This document shows positions 7,726 to 15,334 of a stretch of DNA of 64,000 nt, piece by piece. Under the pieces are notes generated by a model that made no database searches, was not told the DNA's origin, and saw only the letters and a program-made list of their open reading frames with translations. This DNA comes from Fibrobacterota bacterium (GTDB taxonomy: Bacteria; Fibrobacterota; Chitinivibrionia; Chitinivibrionales; FEN-1185), in contig PLWQ01000006.1 in the NCBI GenBank assembly GCA_003165595.1, positions 95,857-159,856 on the forward strand, in the 5' to 3' direction. The first letter of the stretch is position 1, and each line of letters starts with the position of its first letter. The position numbers were made by a program, and so were the translations under genes.

Positions 7726-9501
7726 TCAAAAGAATATCGGCCGCTCCAGCTTGTTGGCAAGACGATATACGGCGTTTACCAGCCCTACATGGCTATAGGT
7801 TTGCGGGAAATTGCCCCACTGGCCGTTGCTTTCGTCCGCGTCTTCGCTCAGCAGGCCCAGATGATTGGCGCATTGCAAGGCGCGCTCGATCGCCGCTGCA
7901 GCCTGATCGAGCCTGCCCATGCACGCGAGCGCTTCCGCGTACCAGAACGAACAAACCAGAAAGGAGGTCTGCGGGAGGCCAAGGTCATCGGCTTGCGAAT
8001 AGCGATTTATGAGGCCGCTGCGCGTCTTGAGGCTGGCCTCCAAGGCAGCCATGTGGCAAGAGGCCTTGGGCGATGCCGGATCGAGGTAGCGCATAGTGAC
8101 AAGCTGGAGTGTACTGGCGTCGAAGCCCTTTGATCCTATCGCCTGGGCATAGCCGCCCACGCGCTCATTAAAACATTCCTCAATTTTTCGTGCGCTTGCC
8201 TGCTCCAGCTCACGCGCCTTTGCGGCAAGGGCGTCATCGTTCATCGCCCTTGCAATCTTGAAAGCCGCCTTGGAGCCTGCCCAGTGGAACAGGTATGTGT
8301 AGCAGTGAAATTGTTGACTACTGCGATATTCCCATATGCCCGCATCGGGAAGATCCATGGTTTTTTCGATGCGATCCGCCAGCCACTGAACCAGCCGGTA
8401 CTGCTTGCGGTGCCGCTCTCTGTCGAGACGGGGATCGGTGTACAGCGGCAAGAGACAGGCAAGCAACTGGCCGTACACGTCGTTTTGCCGTTGCAGGTAT
8501 GCGTTGTTGCCGGCGCGTACCGGATGATTGTTTTTGTATCCGTCAAGAGACAACTCATATTCCGGGAGGGCCTTTTCCCCGCTCAAGCCATACACGGGTT
8601 GAATGAATTCGTTTTCATTGAGAACCACATTTTGGATATAGTGAAAGAACTTCTCCAGTTCCTCGAAATGGCCGATGTTGTTGAATGCGTTGAGTGTGTA
8701 AAAAGAGTCCCGTATCCAGCAATACCGGTAGTCCCAGTTCCTGCCCGCGTCCTCGCATTCTGGAAGGCTTGTTGTCCCGGCGGCGATTATTCCCCCCGTG
8801 TCTTCGTATTGATGGAGCTTGAGCACCAGCGCCGAGCGAATGACCTCCTCCTGGTAGAGGGCCGGGATGGATGTCGCTTTGACCCAATCGCTCCAGTACC
8901 GTTCCGTTTTTTGCAGGAAGTCCTCCGCCGTGGATGCGAGCGGCGCTTCCAGAGGTTCCCCGTAGGTAAACACGCAGTAGCGCACGCCGCTCAGCACAAA
9001 CGCGAGATTCTCCAGCACATAATTGAGGGGAACATCGGTAGTGAGCCTCACCTGGCTTTGCAGATTGAGATAGCGGATATGATTGCTGCCCACCACGGTC
9101 TGGGGTTCCATGGCTCCATACTCTCCCCTCGGGCTGCATGCCACGCGCACAACCGGTTCTCCCGAAAGAGGCTCAATTTTTCGAACCAGCATGAGGGGCT
9201 TAAAGTACCGCTCAAAATGGTAGAACCTCGGCGCGAAATCCGTTATCCGAACAACTCCCCCGCCCGTATCGAACTCGGTACGCAGGATATTCGTGTTCTT
9301 CACGTAGTATTGTCTTGACGAAAAGTATTCGTCCGCGGGAAGAATAGAGAATTCCCCCCCCTTTTTGTTGTCCAGAAGCCCACCAAACACGAAGCTGCTG
9401 TCGAATCGGGGCATGCACATCCACTGCACGCGCGCCTCTGTGTCTATATGGGCCAAAAACGAGCAGTTGCCCACAAGTCCCATGGAGTAGGTGTTGGTCA
9501 A
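7726..9501 (-). CDS. Glycoside hydrolase family 15 (glucoamylase/trehalase type)
   Basis: The 591-residue cytoplasmic enzyme has the GH15 layout: an N-terminal beta domain (SMGLVGNCSFLAHID, CMPRFDSSFVFGGLLD) and an alpha/alpha barrel. The barrel carries RNWDYRYCWIRD (254-265), a catalytic Glu at W390-E391 and a second Glu at E523 (CSFWYAEALA). GH15 proteins of this length beside otsA/otsB genes are often trehalases or alpha-glucosidases, so this gene probably degrades the trehalose (or a related glucan) that its neighbour makes. The start is TTG 9501, preceded by AAAGGG; an ATG at 9483 is in frame but has no ribosome site. It is 15 nt upstream of otsAB and co-transcribed by spacing. Confidence 0.87.
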   Translation of the reverse strand: MTNTYSMGLVGNCSFLAHIDTEARVQWMCMPRFDSSFVFGGLLDNKKGGEFSILPADEYFSSRQYYVKNTNILRTEFDTGGGVVRITDFAPRFYHFERYFKPLMLVRKIEPLSGEPVVRVACSPRGEYGAMEPQTVVGSNHIRYLNLQSQVRLTTDVPLNYVLENLAFVLSGVRYCVFTYGEPLEAPLASTAEDFLQKTERYWSDWVKATSIPALYQEEVIRSALVLKLHQYEDTGGIIAAGTTSLPECEDAGRNWDYRYCWIRDSFYTLNAFNNIGHFEELEKFFHYIQNVVLNENEFIQPVYGLSGEKALPEYELSLDGYKNNHPVRAGNNAYLQRQNDVYGQLLACLLPLYTDPRLDRERHRKQYRLVQWLADRIEKTMDLPDAGIWEYRSSQQFHCYTYLFHWAGSKAAFKIARAMNDDALAAKARELEQASARKIEECFNERVGGYAQAIGSKGFDASTLQLVTMRYLDPASPKASCHMAALEASLKTRSGLINRYSQADDLGLPQTSFLVCSFWYAEALACMGRLDQAAAAIERALQCANHLGLLSEDADESNGQWGNFPQTYSHVGLVNAVYRLANKLERPIFF

Positions 9502-9580
9502 GGACTGCCCTTTCTTTGTAAAGATCTAGAAACCGCCGTTGGCCGAGGATAGTTTCGGGGGTCGCACTGTTGCACGCCCA

Positions 9581-10111
9581 CTAATTCTCCGGAGCCGGTT
9601 CCTTGAGCATCACCGTGATGGTGATCCGATCGCCAAGTCTTTCGCGAGCCGAAATGGTGGCCACCACCCGGACCGCTCCCTTGTCGCTTCGAAACAAAAA
9701 ACTCTCGACCCTGCACCGGGGAGAGTCGAGCGCCCGCAGGAGGCAGTCGCGGAAAGCCCCATGACTCTCGTTCTCAACGTATCCAAACACTGTTCTTTGT
9801 ACGAGATCTTCCCGGTTTGCTCCCAAGAACTCAGCCGCGGCCGGATTGGCCTCAAGGATGGCATACTGTTCGTCCAGTGTCAAACACGGGAAAGGAGTTG
9901 CATTGATGAGGTCCCGATAGTTCCTGAGGCATTCGGCAAGGCGTTCCTGTGCTCCAAGCAACGCTTCGAGATAGGACTCCACCTCAACTTGACTAGTGCG
10001 CATTTCCTCGGCGAACACGATGGCATCGGTGGGACGCGCCGAACCGCCGGGCTTTGCAGGCAATTGACTTGCGATATCGAGGCCATCGCCCCGTTTAGTT
10101 TCTTCGGGCAT
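9581..10111 (-). CDS. PAS-domain protein
   Basis: The 176-residue product has a short helical N-terminus (residues ~35-65, EVESYLEALLGAQERLAECL) and one PAS domain (~68-170; YRDLINATPFPCLTLDEQYAILEANPA written in part, then FLGANREDLVQRTVFGYV and a RITITVMLKE end). There is no kinase, cyclase or DNA-binding output domain, so it may act as a stand-alone sensor or partner. The ATG at 10111 has a GGGGGGAG site 9 nt upstream; a longer frame to 10354 has no start signal. It lies 79 nt upstream of the GH15 gene and could head that operon. Confidence 0.72.
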   Translation of the reverse strand: MPEETKRGDGLDIASQLPAKPGGSARPTDAIVFAEEMRTSQVEVESYLEALLGAQERLAECLRNYRDLINATPFPCLTLDEQYAILEANPAAAEFLGANREDLVQRTVFGYVENESHGAFRDCLLRALDSPRCRVESFLFRSDKGAVRVVATISARERLGDRITITVMLKEPAPEN

Positions 10112-10512
10112 TGGATTATCTCCCCCCTTTCCTTCGAGTTCTCCGCGAACGTTGTTTCTTCTTCGCTTTAGTTCTAAGGCAATTAAGCAAACTGGCGGCC
10201 AACGCCTGCAACTACTCTTCGCAATGGTCCCTTCACAAAACCAATGCAAAGCCAGGTTCCCATTTTCGAAAGTGATTTTCCCACAAACAATAATTGCGAA
10301 CAATTTTCTATTCGGAAGATCCGGGCGCCCCGCCGCTTGGTTCACACTTCGCATCTCGCTCCGCGCCCAGGGGGGTTATAGGCCCGCCGCCGCAAAGCGG
10401 CGGGGCGCCCGGATCTTGCCGCATTTATCTCGGCATCTGCCGCTCTCATCCATTTTTTTTCCTTTGCGGCCACAGGCTCCCTATTATTTTAGTTTTAGAG
10501 GAGGGCAAACTT
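10112..10512. other. Divergent intergenic region
   Basis: This 401-nt spacer lies between the PAS gene (-) and the FecR lipoprotein gene (+). It is AT-rich around 10150-10320, where promoters would be expected, and then contains the GC-rich inverted repeat annotated at 10318-10415. No gene is visible. Confidence 0.5.
10318..10415. repeat. Perfect 19-bp inverted repeat, dispersed element
   Basis: The 19-bp arms at 10318-10336 and 10397-10415 (second arm GCGGCGGGGCGCCCGGATC) are exact reverse complements around a 60-nt centre. An 18-of-19 copy of the second arm occurs at 19028-19046 and the 13-bp core (GGGCGCCCCGCCG on one strand) again at 18383-18395. It looks like a dispersed palindromic element rather than a terminator. 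Confidence 0.8.
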
Positions 10513-11658
10513 ATGAAAAATATAGGGAGTCTTTTTGCGACATGTCTTGTTCTTGCATTGCTGGCAGGATGCGGCGGAAACGGAAACCATCGGGTCTTTG
10601 GAAAACTCACCGGCGTGTCGGGCACGGTCCGGCTGTTCGCGGCGGGCGGCGCGTGGGCACCTGCGCAGAACGGCTCAGCGGTTGGCATCGGCGACAGTGT
10701 CCAAACGTCCAAGGAATCCGAGGCTGTTGTGGCTTTCGGCAAGAGCACGGTAAAGTTGAGCGAAAATACCTGCATTACGATCAGCGACACCCTGGACGCC
10801 GAGAAGAAAAGGCTCGTGTCCGTGCTCGTTACCGGCGGTGAAATTCTTTGTGATGTCAAGGATTATGAGCAAAGCGGCGGCAGGTTTGAGGTGTGGACGC
10901 CGACTGCCGTTGCTCACGCGGAGGGAACCCACTTCAGCGTGACGTTTTCTCCCCAGGCCTACTCTACCAACGTTCACGTGCTTGACGGACGCGTACGCGT
11001 GTATAACCCGTTCATGCCGTCGGCGCCCCAGGTCATGGTTTCGCCCGGATGCTACACCACGGTCGCATACAACGCCGGGCCTTCCGCAACCGCACCCATG
11101 AACTGCGGACAGTTCAAGAAGATGGAACGTGTTCTTGGACCAAGGTGGTACCACGACTACGAAGTGAGATTCAAGGTCGATCCGGACCAGACACCTCTTG
11201 ATGCACCTATCGTCGTTGTGCCCGTGGTAACGGCCGCTGTGTTTTTCCCGCCGGTACCTCCGCTACCCCGGGGACCGCACGGACGCTTTGTCGTACAAGG
11301 GCCGTTCTTGTTGCCGCCCGGTCCGGGAATGCCTTTGCCGGAACGTCGTTCGGTCGCCTTTGCAGCGCCCGGTTTGCCCGCTCCCGGAATGCCACCAATG
11401 CCGCCGATGCCACGTCATGGCGGCGTATTGGTTCCTCCGGCGCCGCCCGGACCAGGCCGCCTGCCGGCGCCACCCGGTCCCGGCCGCATGCCGGCACCTC
11501 CCATGCCGGGCCGTGCACATGTGGTTGCGCCCAGACCCGTGGCGCCACCGCCCGCGCCCCATGCCCCGACAATGGCCAAGATCGCTGTTCATGGCGGCAA
11601 CGGAGGCCACCAGGGCGGCAATCACGATCAGGGAAAACACAAAGGCGATAAGCACTAG
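10513..11658 (+). CDS. FecR-domain lipoprotein with proline/glycine-rich tail
   Basis: The 381-residue product starts at ATG 10513 after GAGGAGGG. It has a lipoprotein signal (LALLAGC, acylated C20). Residues ~30-200 form a FecR-like domain (LTGVSGTVRLFAAGG, GIGDSVQTSKESEAVVAFGKSTVKL written in part, EGTHFSVTF, VLDGRVRVYNP). After ~residue 225 the chain becomes a Pro/Gly/Met-rich tail with short imperfect repeats (PPGPGRLPA, PPGPGRMPA, PPMPGRA), ending in Gly/His-rich sequence. FecR domains on lipoproteins lacking a sigma-factor partner are thought to be envelope binding modules. No sigma factor is next to it. Function unknown; surface or periplasmic location likely. Confidence 0.82.
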   Translation: MKNIGSLFATCLVLALLAGCGGNGNHRVFGKLTGVSGTVRLFAAGGAWAPAQNGSAVGIGDSVQTSKESEAVVAFGKSTVKLSENTCITISDTLDAEKKRLVSVLVTGGEILCDVKDYEQSGGRFEVWTPTAVAHAEGTHFSVTFSPQAYSTNVHVLDGRVRVYNPFMPSAPQVMVSPGCYTTVAYNAGPSATAPMNCGQFKKMERVLGPRWYHDYEVRFKVDPDQTPLDAPIVVVPVVTAAVFFPPVPPLPRGPHGRFVVQGPFLLPPGPGMPLPERRSVAFAAPGLPAPGMPPMPPMPRHGGVLVPPAPPGPGRLPAPPGPGRMPAPPMPGRAHVVAPRPVAPPPAPHAPTMAKIAVHGGNGGHQGGNHDQGKHKGDKH

Positions 11659-11666
11659 AGGCGAAA

Positions 11667-13208
11667 CTAGCGGGTGACGTCTTGATCCTGCTTTGCGGTT
11701 CCGGCGATTCGAACGAAACGGTACTCGAGCGGATCCACCAGCTCTTCGCGCACCCTGATTGAAAACGACCGCGCGTTTCCCGCGCTGTCGAAAACAAAAA
11801 CCGGGTAGCTCTTGCCGAAGTACCTGTCGCGCCAGACGCACATCATCGTGTCGCCGCCCACGTGCCACAGGTTGCCCGCAAGCCCGGGATGCGCGGTGAG
11901 GTGAAGTATGCAGTCTTTCCCGGTGCGAAAAATGGTGGCAGTGCCGTAGACGTCGCTCTTGTAGGTTCCCGTGAGCGCCTCGGGCTTTGCGAGCCCCAGC
12001 ATGGTACGGGACGCCGAGGCTTTGGCCTTGGCCGGATCGTTATTCCACCGATCCAGGAGAATCCCGCTCCAATCCCGCGACGGAATTCCCAGATACCCGT
12101 CCAGGATTTCGTAGAAAATCGCTTCGTGAAGCCTGTGGTTGTCGCAATTGGTAAGCACCGCGATCCCGAGTTTTTCGTCGGGCACGAACCCCACAAAGCA
12201 CAGCATGCCGTCGACCCCGCCCGCATTGTACACGAGCATTCGTCCGTAGTAATCGGCCAGCATCCAGCCCAGGCCCGAGGCATGAAACTTGGTCGCGGGA
12301 AACAGCCCGCGCGAGTTCGGCTCGGGAGGCGCGAGCATCTGCGGCTTCCGCGTCTCGCCCACAATGGCCGAATCGACCACCACGGTTCCGTTGAATCGCC
12401 CATTGTCAAGCTGGAGCCTGAGCCATTTGGACAGGTCTATGGCGGATGAATTCATGGCCCCCGCCGCGCCGATGTTGTCGAACATGCGATAGGTGATTGC
12501 CGACACCTTGCCGTCGGCGATCGTGTGCGGGTCCGCCGCATTCTGGACCCTAAACAGATCCCGGGCAGACGTGCCCGAGCGCGTCATGCCGAGCGGGTCG
12601 AGCAGACGTTTCTTGACAAGTGCGCCCCACGGCATCCCCGCGGCAGTCGCGGCAACCCTGCCCGCAACGAGGTACATCAGATTCGAATAACCGAACCGGC
12701 TCCGGATTGCGAAATCCGGCTTGAGGAACCTGAGCCGGGACAGTATGGTGTCGTCGGTATAGCGTGAGCCGTACCACAAAAGATCGCCGCAGCGCGATGC
12801 GAGACCGGTGCGGTGCGACAGCAGATCCCGCAGCGTAAGTTCGCTGCTCGCGCAGTCGTCCTGCAGCGCAAACGAGGGCAGCCGCCGCGAAATGGTATCG
12901 TCCCAGGAGATCATTCCGTCTTTGACAAGGAGGCCGATGGCTGTTGCGGTAAACGGCATCGTGGCCGGGCCGATGGCAAATACTGTTTTGCCGTCGATCC
13001 GCGCGCCCTCTCCCCGCCTGCACACGCCGTATCCCCGGCAGGCGACCAGGGAATCGTCTTTTACGACGGCGACGGCAACCCCCGGCACCCGCCACGAAGA
13101 CATGCAGGCCTTTACGCACGAGTCAAGCGGCAGGGGAAGCCCGCCCGCGGCGGAGGCACAGGAGGCAAGGGCAAGGGTCAGTAGCACACAGGTATACGCT
13201 TTTGTCAT
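11667..13208 (-). CDS. Beta-lactamase-fold (class C/PBP-like) lipoprotein, catalytic SxxK lost
   Basis: The 513-residue product starts at ATG 13208 and has a lipobox (L14-A-S-C17). Residues ~28-400 match the serine beta-lactamase/D-ala-D-ala-carboxypeptidase-like family (VPGVAVAVVKDDSLV, LRDLLSHRTGL, Y174-S-N176, VLTNCDN), with a C-terminal DUF3471-type module (LTGTYKSDVYGTATIF). The block that normally holds the nucleophile, usually IG-S-x-x-K-xFTA, reads I79-G80-P81-A82-T83-M84-P85-F86-T87. Both the catalytic Ser and Lys are therefore replaced, while the flanking sequence is well preserved. The product is probably not hydrolytic and may bind peptidoglycan or another ligand. It is convergent with the FecR lipoprotein, 8 nt apart. 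Confidence 0.85.
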   Translation of the reverse strand: MTKAYTCVLLTLALASCASAAGGLPLPLDSCVKACMSSWRVPGVAVAVVKDDSLVACRGYGVCRRGEGARIDGKTVFAIGPATMPFTATAIGLLVKDGMISWDDTISRRLPSFALQDDCASSELTLRDLLSHRTGLASRCGDLLWYGSRYTDDTILSRLRFLKPDFAIRSRFGYSNLMYLVAGRVAATAAGMPWGALVKKRLLDPLGMTRSGTSARDLFRVQNAADPHTIADGKVSAITYRMFDNIGAAGAMNSSAIDLSKWLRLQLDNGRFNGTVVVDSAIVGETRKPQMLAPPEPNSRGLFPATKFHASGLGWMLADYYGRMLVYNAGGVDGMLCFVGFVPDEKLGIAVLTNCDNHRLHEAIFYEILDGYLGIPSRDWSGILLDRWNNDPAKAKASASRTMLGLAKPEALTGTYKSDVYGTATIFRTGKDCILHLTAHPGLAGNLWHVGGDTMMCVWRDRYFGKSYPVFVFDSAGNARSFSIRVREELVDPLEYRFVRIAGTAKQDQDVTR

Positions 13209-13327
13209 ATATCGGTTCCATTGCAGAGCGCATGGCACAGTGCATGAAAATAGTAAAAGTCATTGCCGGTTTTGTCCGGATATTGTAAGTTAATTATCGA
13301 TTGACAGTCCAATCTTAAGGAGGACAA

Positions 13328-13963
13328 GTGCAATTCCGACGTGGCGCGGCCGTGGCCGCCGTATTCCTTTTGGTTTCATGCGCAACGTACCGCCCCCAGC
13401 TGCCCGGCGCCATTGCGCGCGGCACTCACGAATATGTCAATGATGTTGCAGGCATCAGGATCGCATTTCCGGAACAATGGGACATCTCCACCGGTCCTGC
13501 GAGCGGCCCAAAGGAATTCCGGCCGTTGTTCCGCACGCTGCAATCGCCCACCACCGAGTTGCTGTTTATCGGAATGGATTCAAGCAAAAGCGCGTTTGTG
13601 CGTTGCGTTGCCGAAGCGTTCGACGGCGGTCTGGACTCTTACTACACTGCGGTCGTTCGCAGCAGCGGAGCCGGGATAGGTGTACAGGCCGCCGATTACT
13701 ACGAAGGAAAAGGCCAAAAACTGGTGGTCTGGACCTACAACCTCGTCAACGGCGACCAGACTTCGGCGTTCGAGGAGTACGTAATCGACCTTGGCGGCAC
13801 CAAATGCCGTCTCAGCTTCTGGACATCTGCGGACCTCTTTTCCAGCTACCATGCGGAATTTGAGAAGACGGCAAAAACGGTGTGCGCGGGAAAAGAGCTA
13901 GCGACGTGCGAGCAGGTCTGGGCCGCAAAAGACAGCGCCGAGGCGCACCGGACGCTCAAATAG
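13328..13963 (+). CDS. Uncharacterised lipoprotein
   Basis: The 211-residue product starts at GTG 13328, supported by a near-perfect AAGGAGG 5 nt upstream. The N-terminus is a lipoprotein signal (VFLLVSC, acylated C18). The mature region (NDVAGIRIAFPEQWDIS, then alternating beta-like segments and FWTSADLFSSYHAEFEKT) resembles the small PsbP/LpqN-like lipoprotein folds in style, but no family is assigned with confidence. It stands alone, divergent from the beta-lactamase-fold gene and 183 nt upstream of metF. Confidence 0.75.
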   Translation: MQFRRGAAVAAVFLLVSCATYRPQLPGAIARGTHEYVNDVAGIRIAFPEQWDISTGPASGPKEFRPLFRTLQSPTTELLFIGMDSSKSAFVRCVAEAFDGGLDSYYTAVVRSSGAGIGVQAADYYEGKGQKLVVWTYNLVNGDQTSAFEEYVIDLGGTKCRLSFWTSADLFSSYHAEFEKTAKTVCAGKELATCEQVWAAKDSAEAHRTLK

Positions 13964-13996
13964 TAATTAGAGCATAACCATAAATGGGTGCCACGT

Positions 13997-14065
13997 GTCA
14001 CTCCCGCGAAAGTGGGAGTCCATCTTTTCTTTATACAGTGGATTCCCGACCAGGCCGGGGACGAC
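13997..14065. repeat. Dispersed intergenic repeat with two half-palindromes
   Basis: The spacer upstream of metF holds a left half CTCCCGCGAAAGTGGGAG followed by TCCA, about 20 nt of AT-rich sequence, and a right half TGGATTCCCGACCAGGCC then GGGGACGAC. This pattern (CCCGCGAAAGCGGGA.TCCA ... TGGATTCCCG) is a familiar intergenic repeat of many bacterial genomes and inflates an open frame that extends the metF frame upstream. It is not part of metF. Confidence 0.65.
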
Positions 14066-14146
14066 AAAACTTTCCACAGAAACCGGCTCGGGATTCGCTT
14101 TCGATGCCGGATGCCCCTTGCCATTGGCAACCACTATTTTTCCTTC

Positions 14147-15037
14147 ATGCACATAAACGACATTTTCAAACGCGATAAGATAACCTTCAGCTTCGAGTTC
14201 TTTCCACCCAGGGACGCGGCTGCTTCGGAACAGCTGTTCCACACAATCACCGACGTGGTACCGCTTGGCCCCTCCTATGTGAGCGTCACGTACGGCGCAG
14301 GCGGTTCCACCCGCACACTCACGCACGACCTTGTGGTTCGCATCAAGAAAGAAACCGGCATTACCGTGGTGTCGCACCTTACCTGCGCCGGTTCCACCGA
14401 GGACGAGATTCTGAAGATTCTGGCCACCTATCGCGCAAGCGGCATAGAGAACATCATGGCACTGCGGGGCGACCCGCCCAGGGGGCAGCCGCCGTTCGTT
14501 CCGCCGGAGGGAGGCTGCGCGCACGCCGCCGAACTTGTGACGCTCATAAAACGCCATTTCCCCGCCATGGGTGTCGGCGTGGCAGGCTATCCGGAAGGTC
14601 ATCCGGAAGCGCCCAACCGCCTGCGCGAGATGGATCACCTTAAGGCAAAAGTGGATGCCGGCGCGGATTTCGTGTGCACGCAATTCTTTTTCGACAACCA
14701 CGATTTCTTTGACTTCTGCGACCGGTGCAGGCTGGCGGGCATCACGGTACCCATACTGGCGGGTATCATGCCCGTTACCTCGCTCAAGGGAATGGCTCGA
14801 ATGGCCGACCTGGCTGCGCGCACGCATTTTCCGGCGCGGCTCCTGAGGGCGCTGTCACGCGCCGAAGACGACGACCACGTGGAAAAAGTGGGCGTCCACT
14901 GGGCAACGGAGCAGGTGGCCGACCTGATTGACAACGGAGTAAAGGGCGTTCATTTCTATACGCTTAACAAATCGAAAGCAACCCTGAAGATTTACGATTC
15001 GCTGGGCGTCACCAGTTCGGCAAGGCTCAAGCAATAG
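14147..15037 (+). CDS. metF: 5,10-methylenetetrahydrofolate reductase
   Basis: The 296-residue product (E. coli MetF has the same length) is a FAD-dependent TIM-barrel enzyme that reduces methylene-THF to methyl-THF for methionine synthesis. Landmarks are FSFEFFPPRD at residues 14-23 (substrate/flavin site Glu), VTYGAGGST, HLTC, NIMALRGDPPRG, GYPEGHPE, DFVCTQFFFD and GIMPVTSLKG. ATG 14147 fits the family N-terminus; an ATG at 14111 is in frame but adds residues outside the family pattern. Neither start has a strong ribosome site, and the upstream frame runs into a dispersed repeat. Confidence 0.92.
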   Translation: MHINDIFKRDKITFSFEFFPPRDAAASEQLFHTITDVVPLGPSYVSVTYGAGGSTRTLTHDLVVRIKKETGITVVSHLTCAGSTEDEILKILATYRASGIENIMALRGDPPRGQPPFVPPEGGCAHAAELVTLIKRHFPAMGVGVAGYPEGHPEAPNRLREMDHLKAKVDAGADFVCTQFFFDNHDFFDFCDRCRLAGITVPILAGIMPVTSLKGMARMADLAARTHFPARLLRALSRAEDDDHVEKVGVHWATEQVADLIDNGVKGVHFYTLNKSKATLKIYDSLGVTSSARLKQ

Positions 15038-15334
15038 CCTTGCCGCTTATCCCCTAGCCCACCACCTGCGATCCATTTCTCTTATGAAAAGCAGCTGGGG
15101 CCCCGACCAGGTGTCGGGCTTCAAAGCTTTTCCGAATGGCCATAGGCTTTCTTGGTGGTGAGGAACAGGCCGCAACAGGGTCTTCCCAACCACTTTTCGC
15201 GGGTGCCCCCCAACCGAGGTTGACGTTTGCCACAGCCCCGTCAAGGGGTGCACCCAGGAAGGGGTAGCGGAAGACCGGTGGTACACCGGGCTGAAGCGAG
15301 GGGGAAACTTCCCCCCGTAGGAACATGCTATCCA
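15038..15334. repeat. Gene-free convergent spacer made of short hairpins
   Basis: The spacer between the ends of metF (+) and the histidine kinase (-) contains successive perfect stems: 15102-15118 (CCCGAC/GTCGGG), 15236-15248 (CCCC/GGGG), the palindrome GGGTGCACCC at 15246-15255, 15275-15289 (CCGGTG/CACCGG) and 15300-15315 (GGGGGAA/TTCCCCC). No T-tracts follow. Short open frames across it are repeat-driven and have no start signals. Confidence 0.65.

Noticed and set aside
7033-9318. Plus-strand frames of 366 and 344 residues antisense to the trehalose genes
   Set aside because: Both lie within strongly supported GH15 and otsAB coding sequence and show no domain.
11207-11868. Minus-strand frames antisense to the FecR lipoprotein tail
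   Set aside because: They arise from the Pro/Gly-rich codons of the real gene read backwards.
11667-13208. Functional class C beta-lactamase
   Set aside because: The SxxK catalytic residues are absent.
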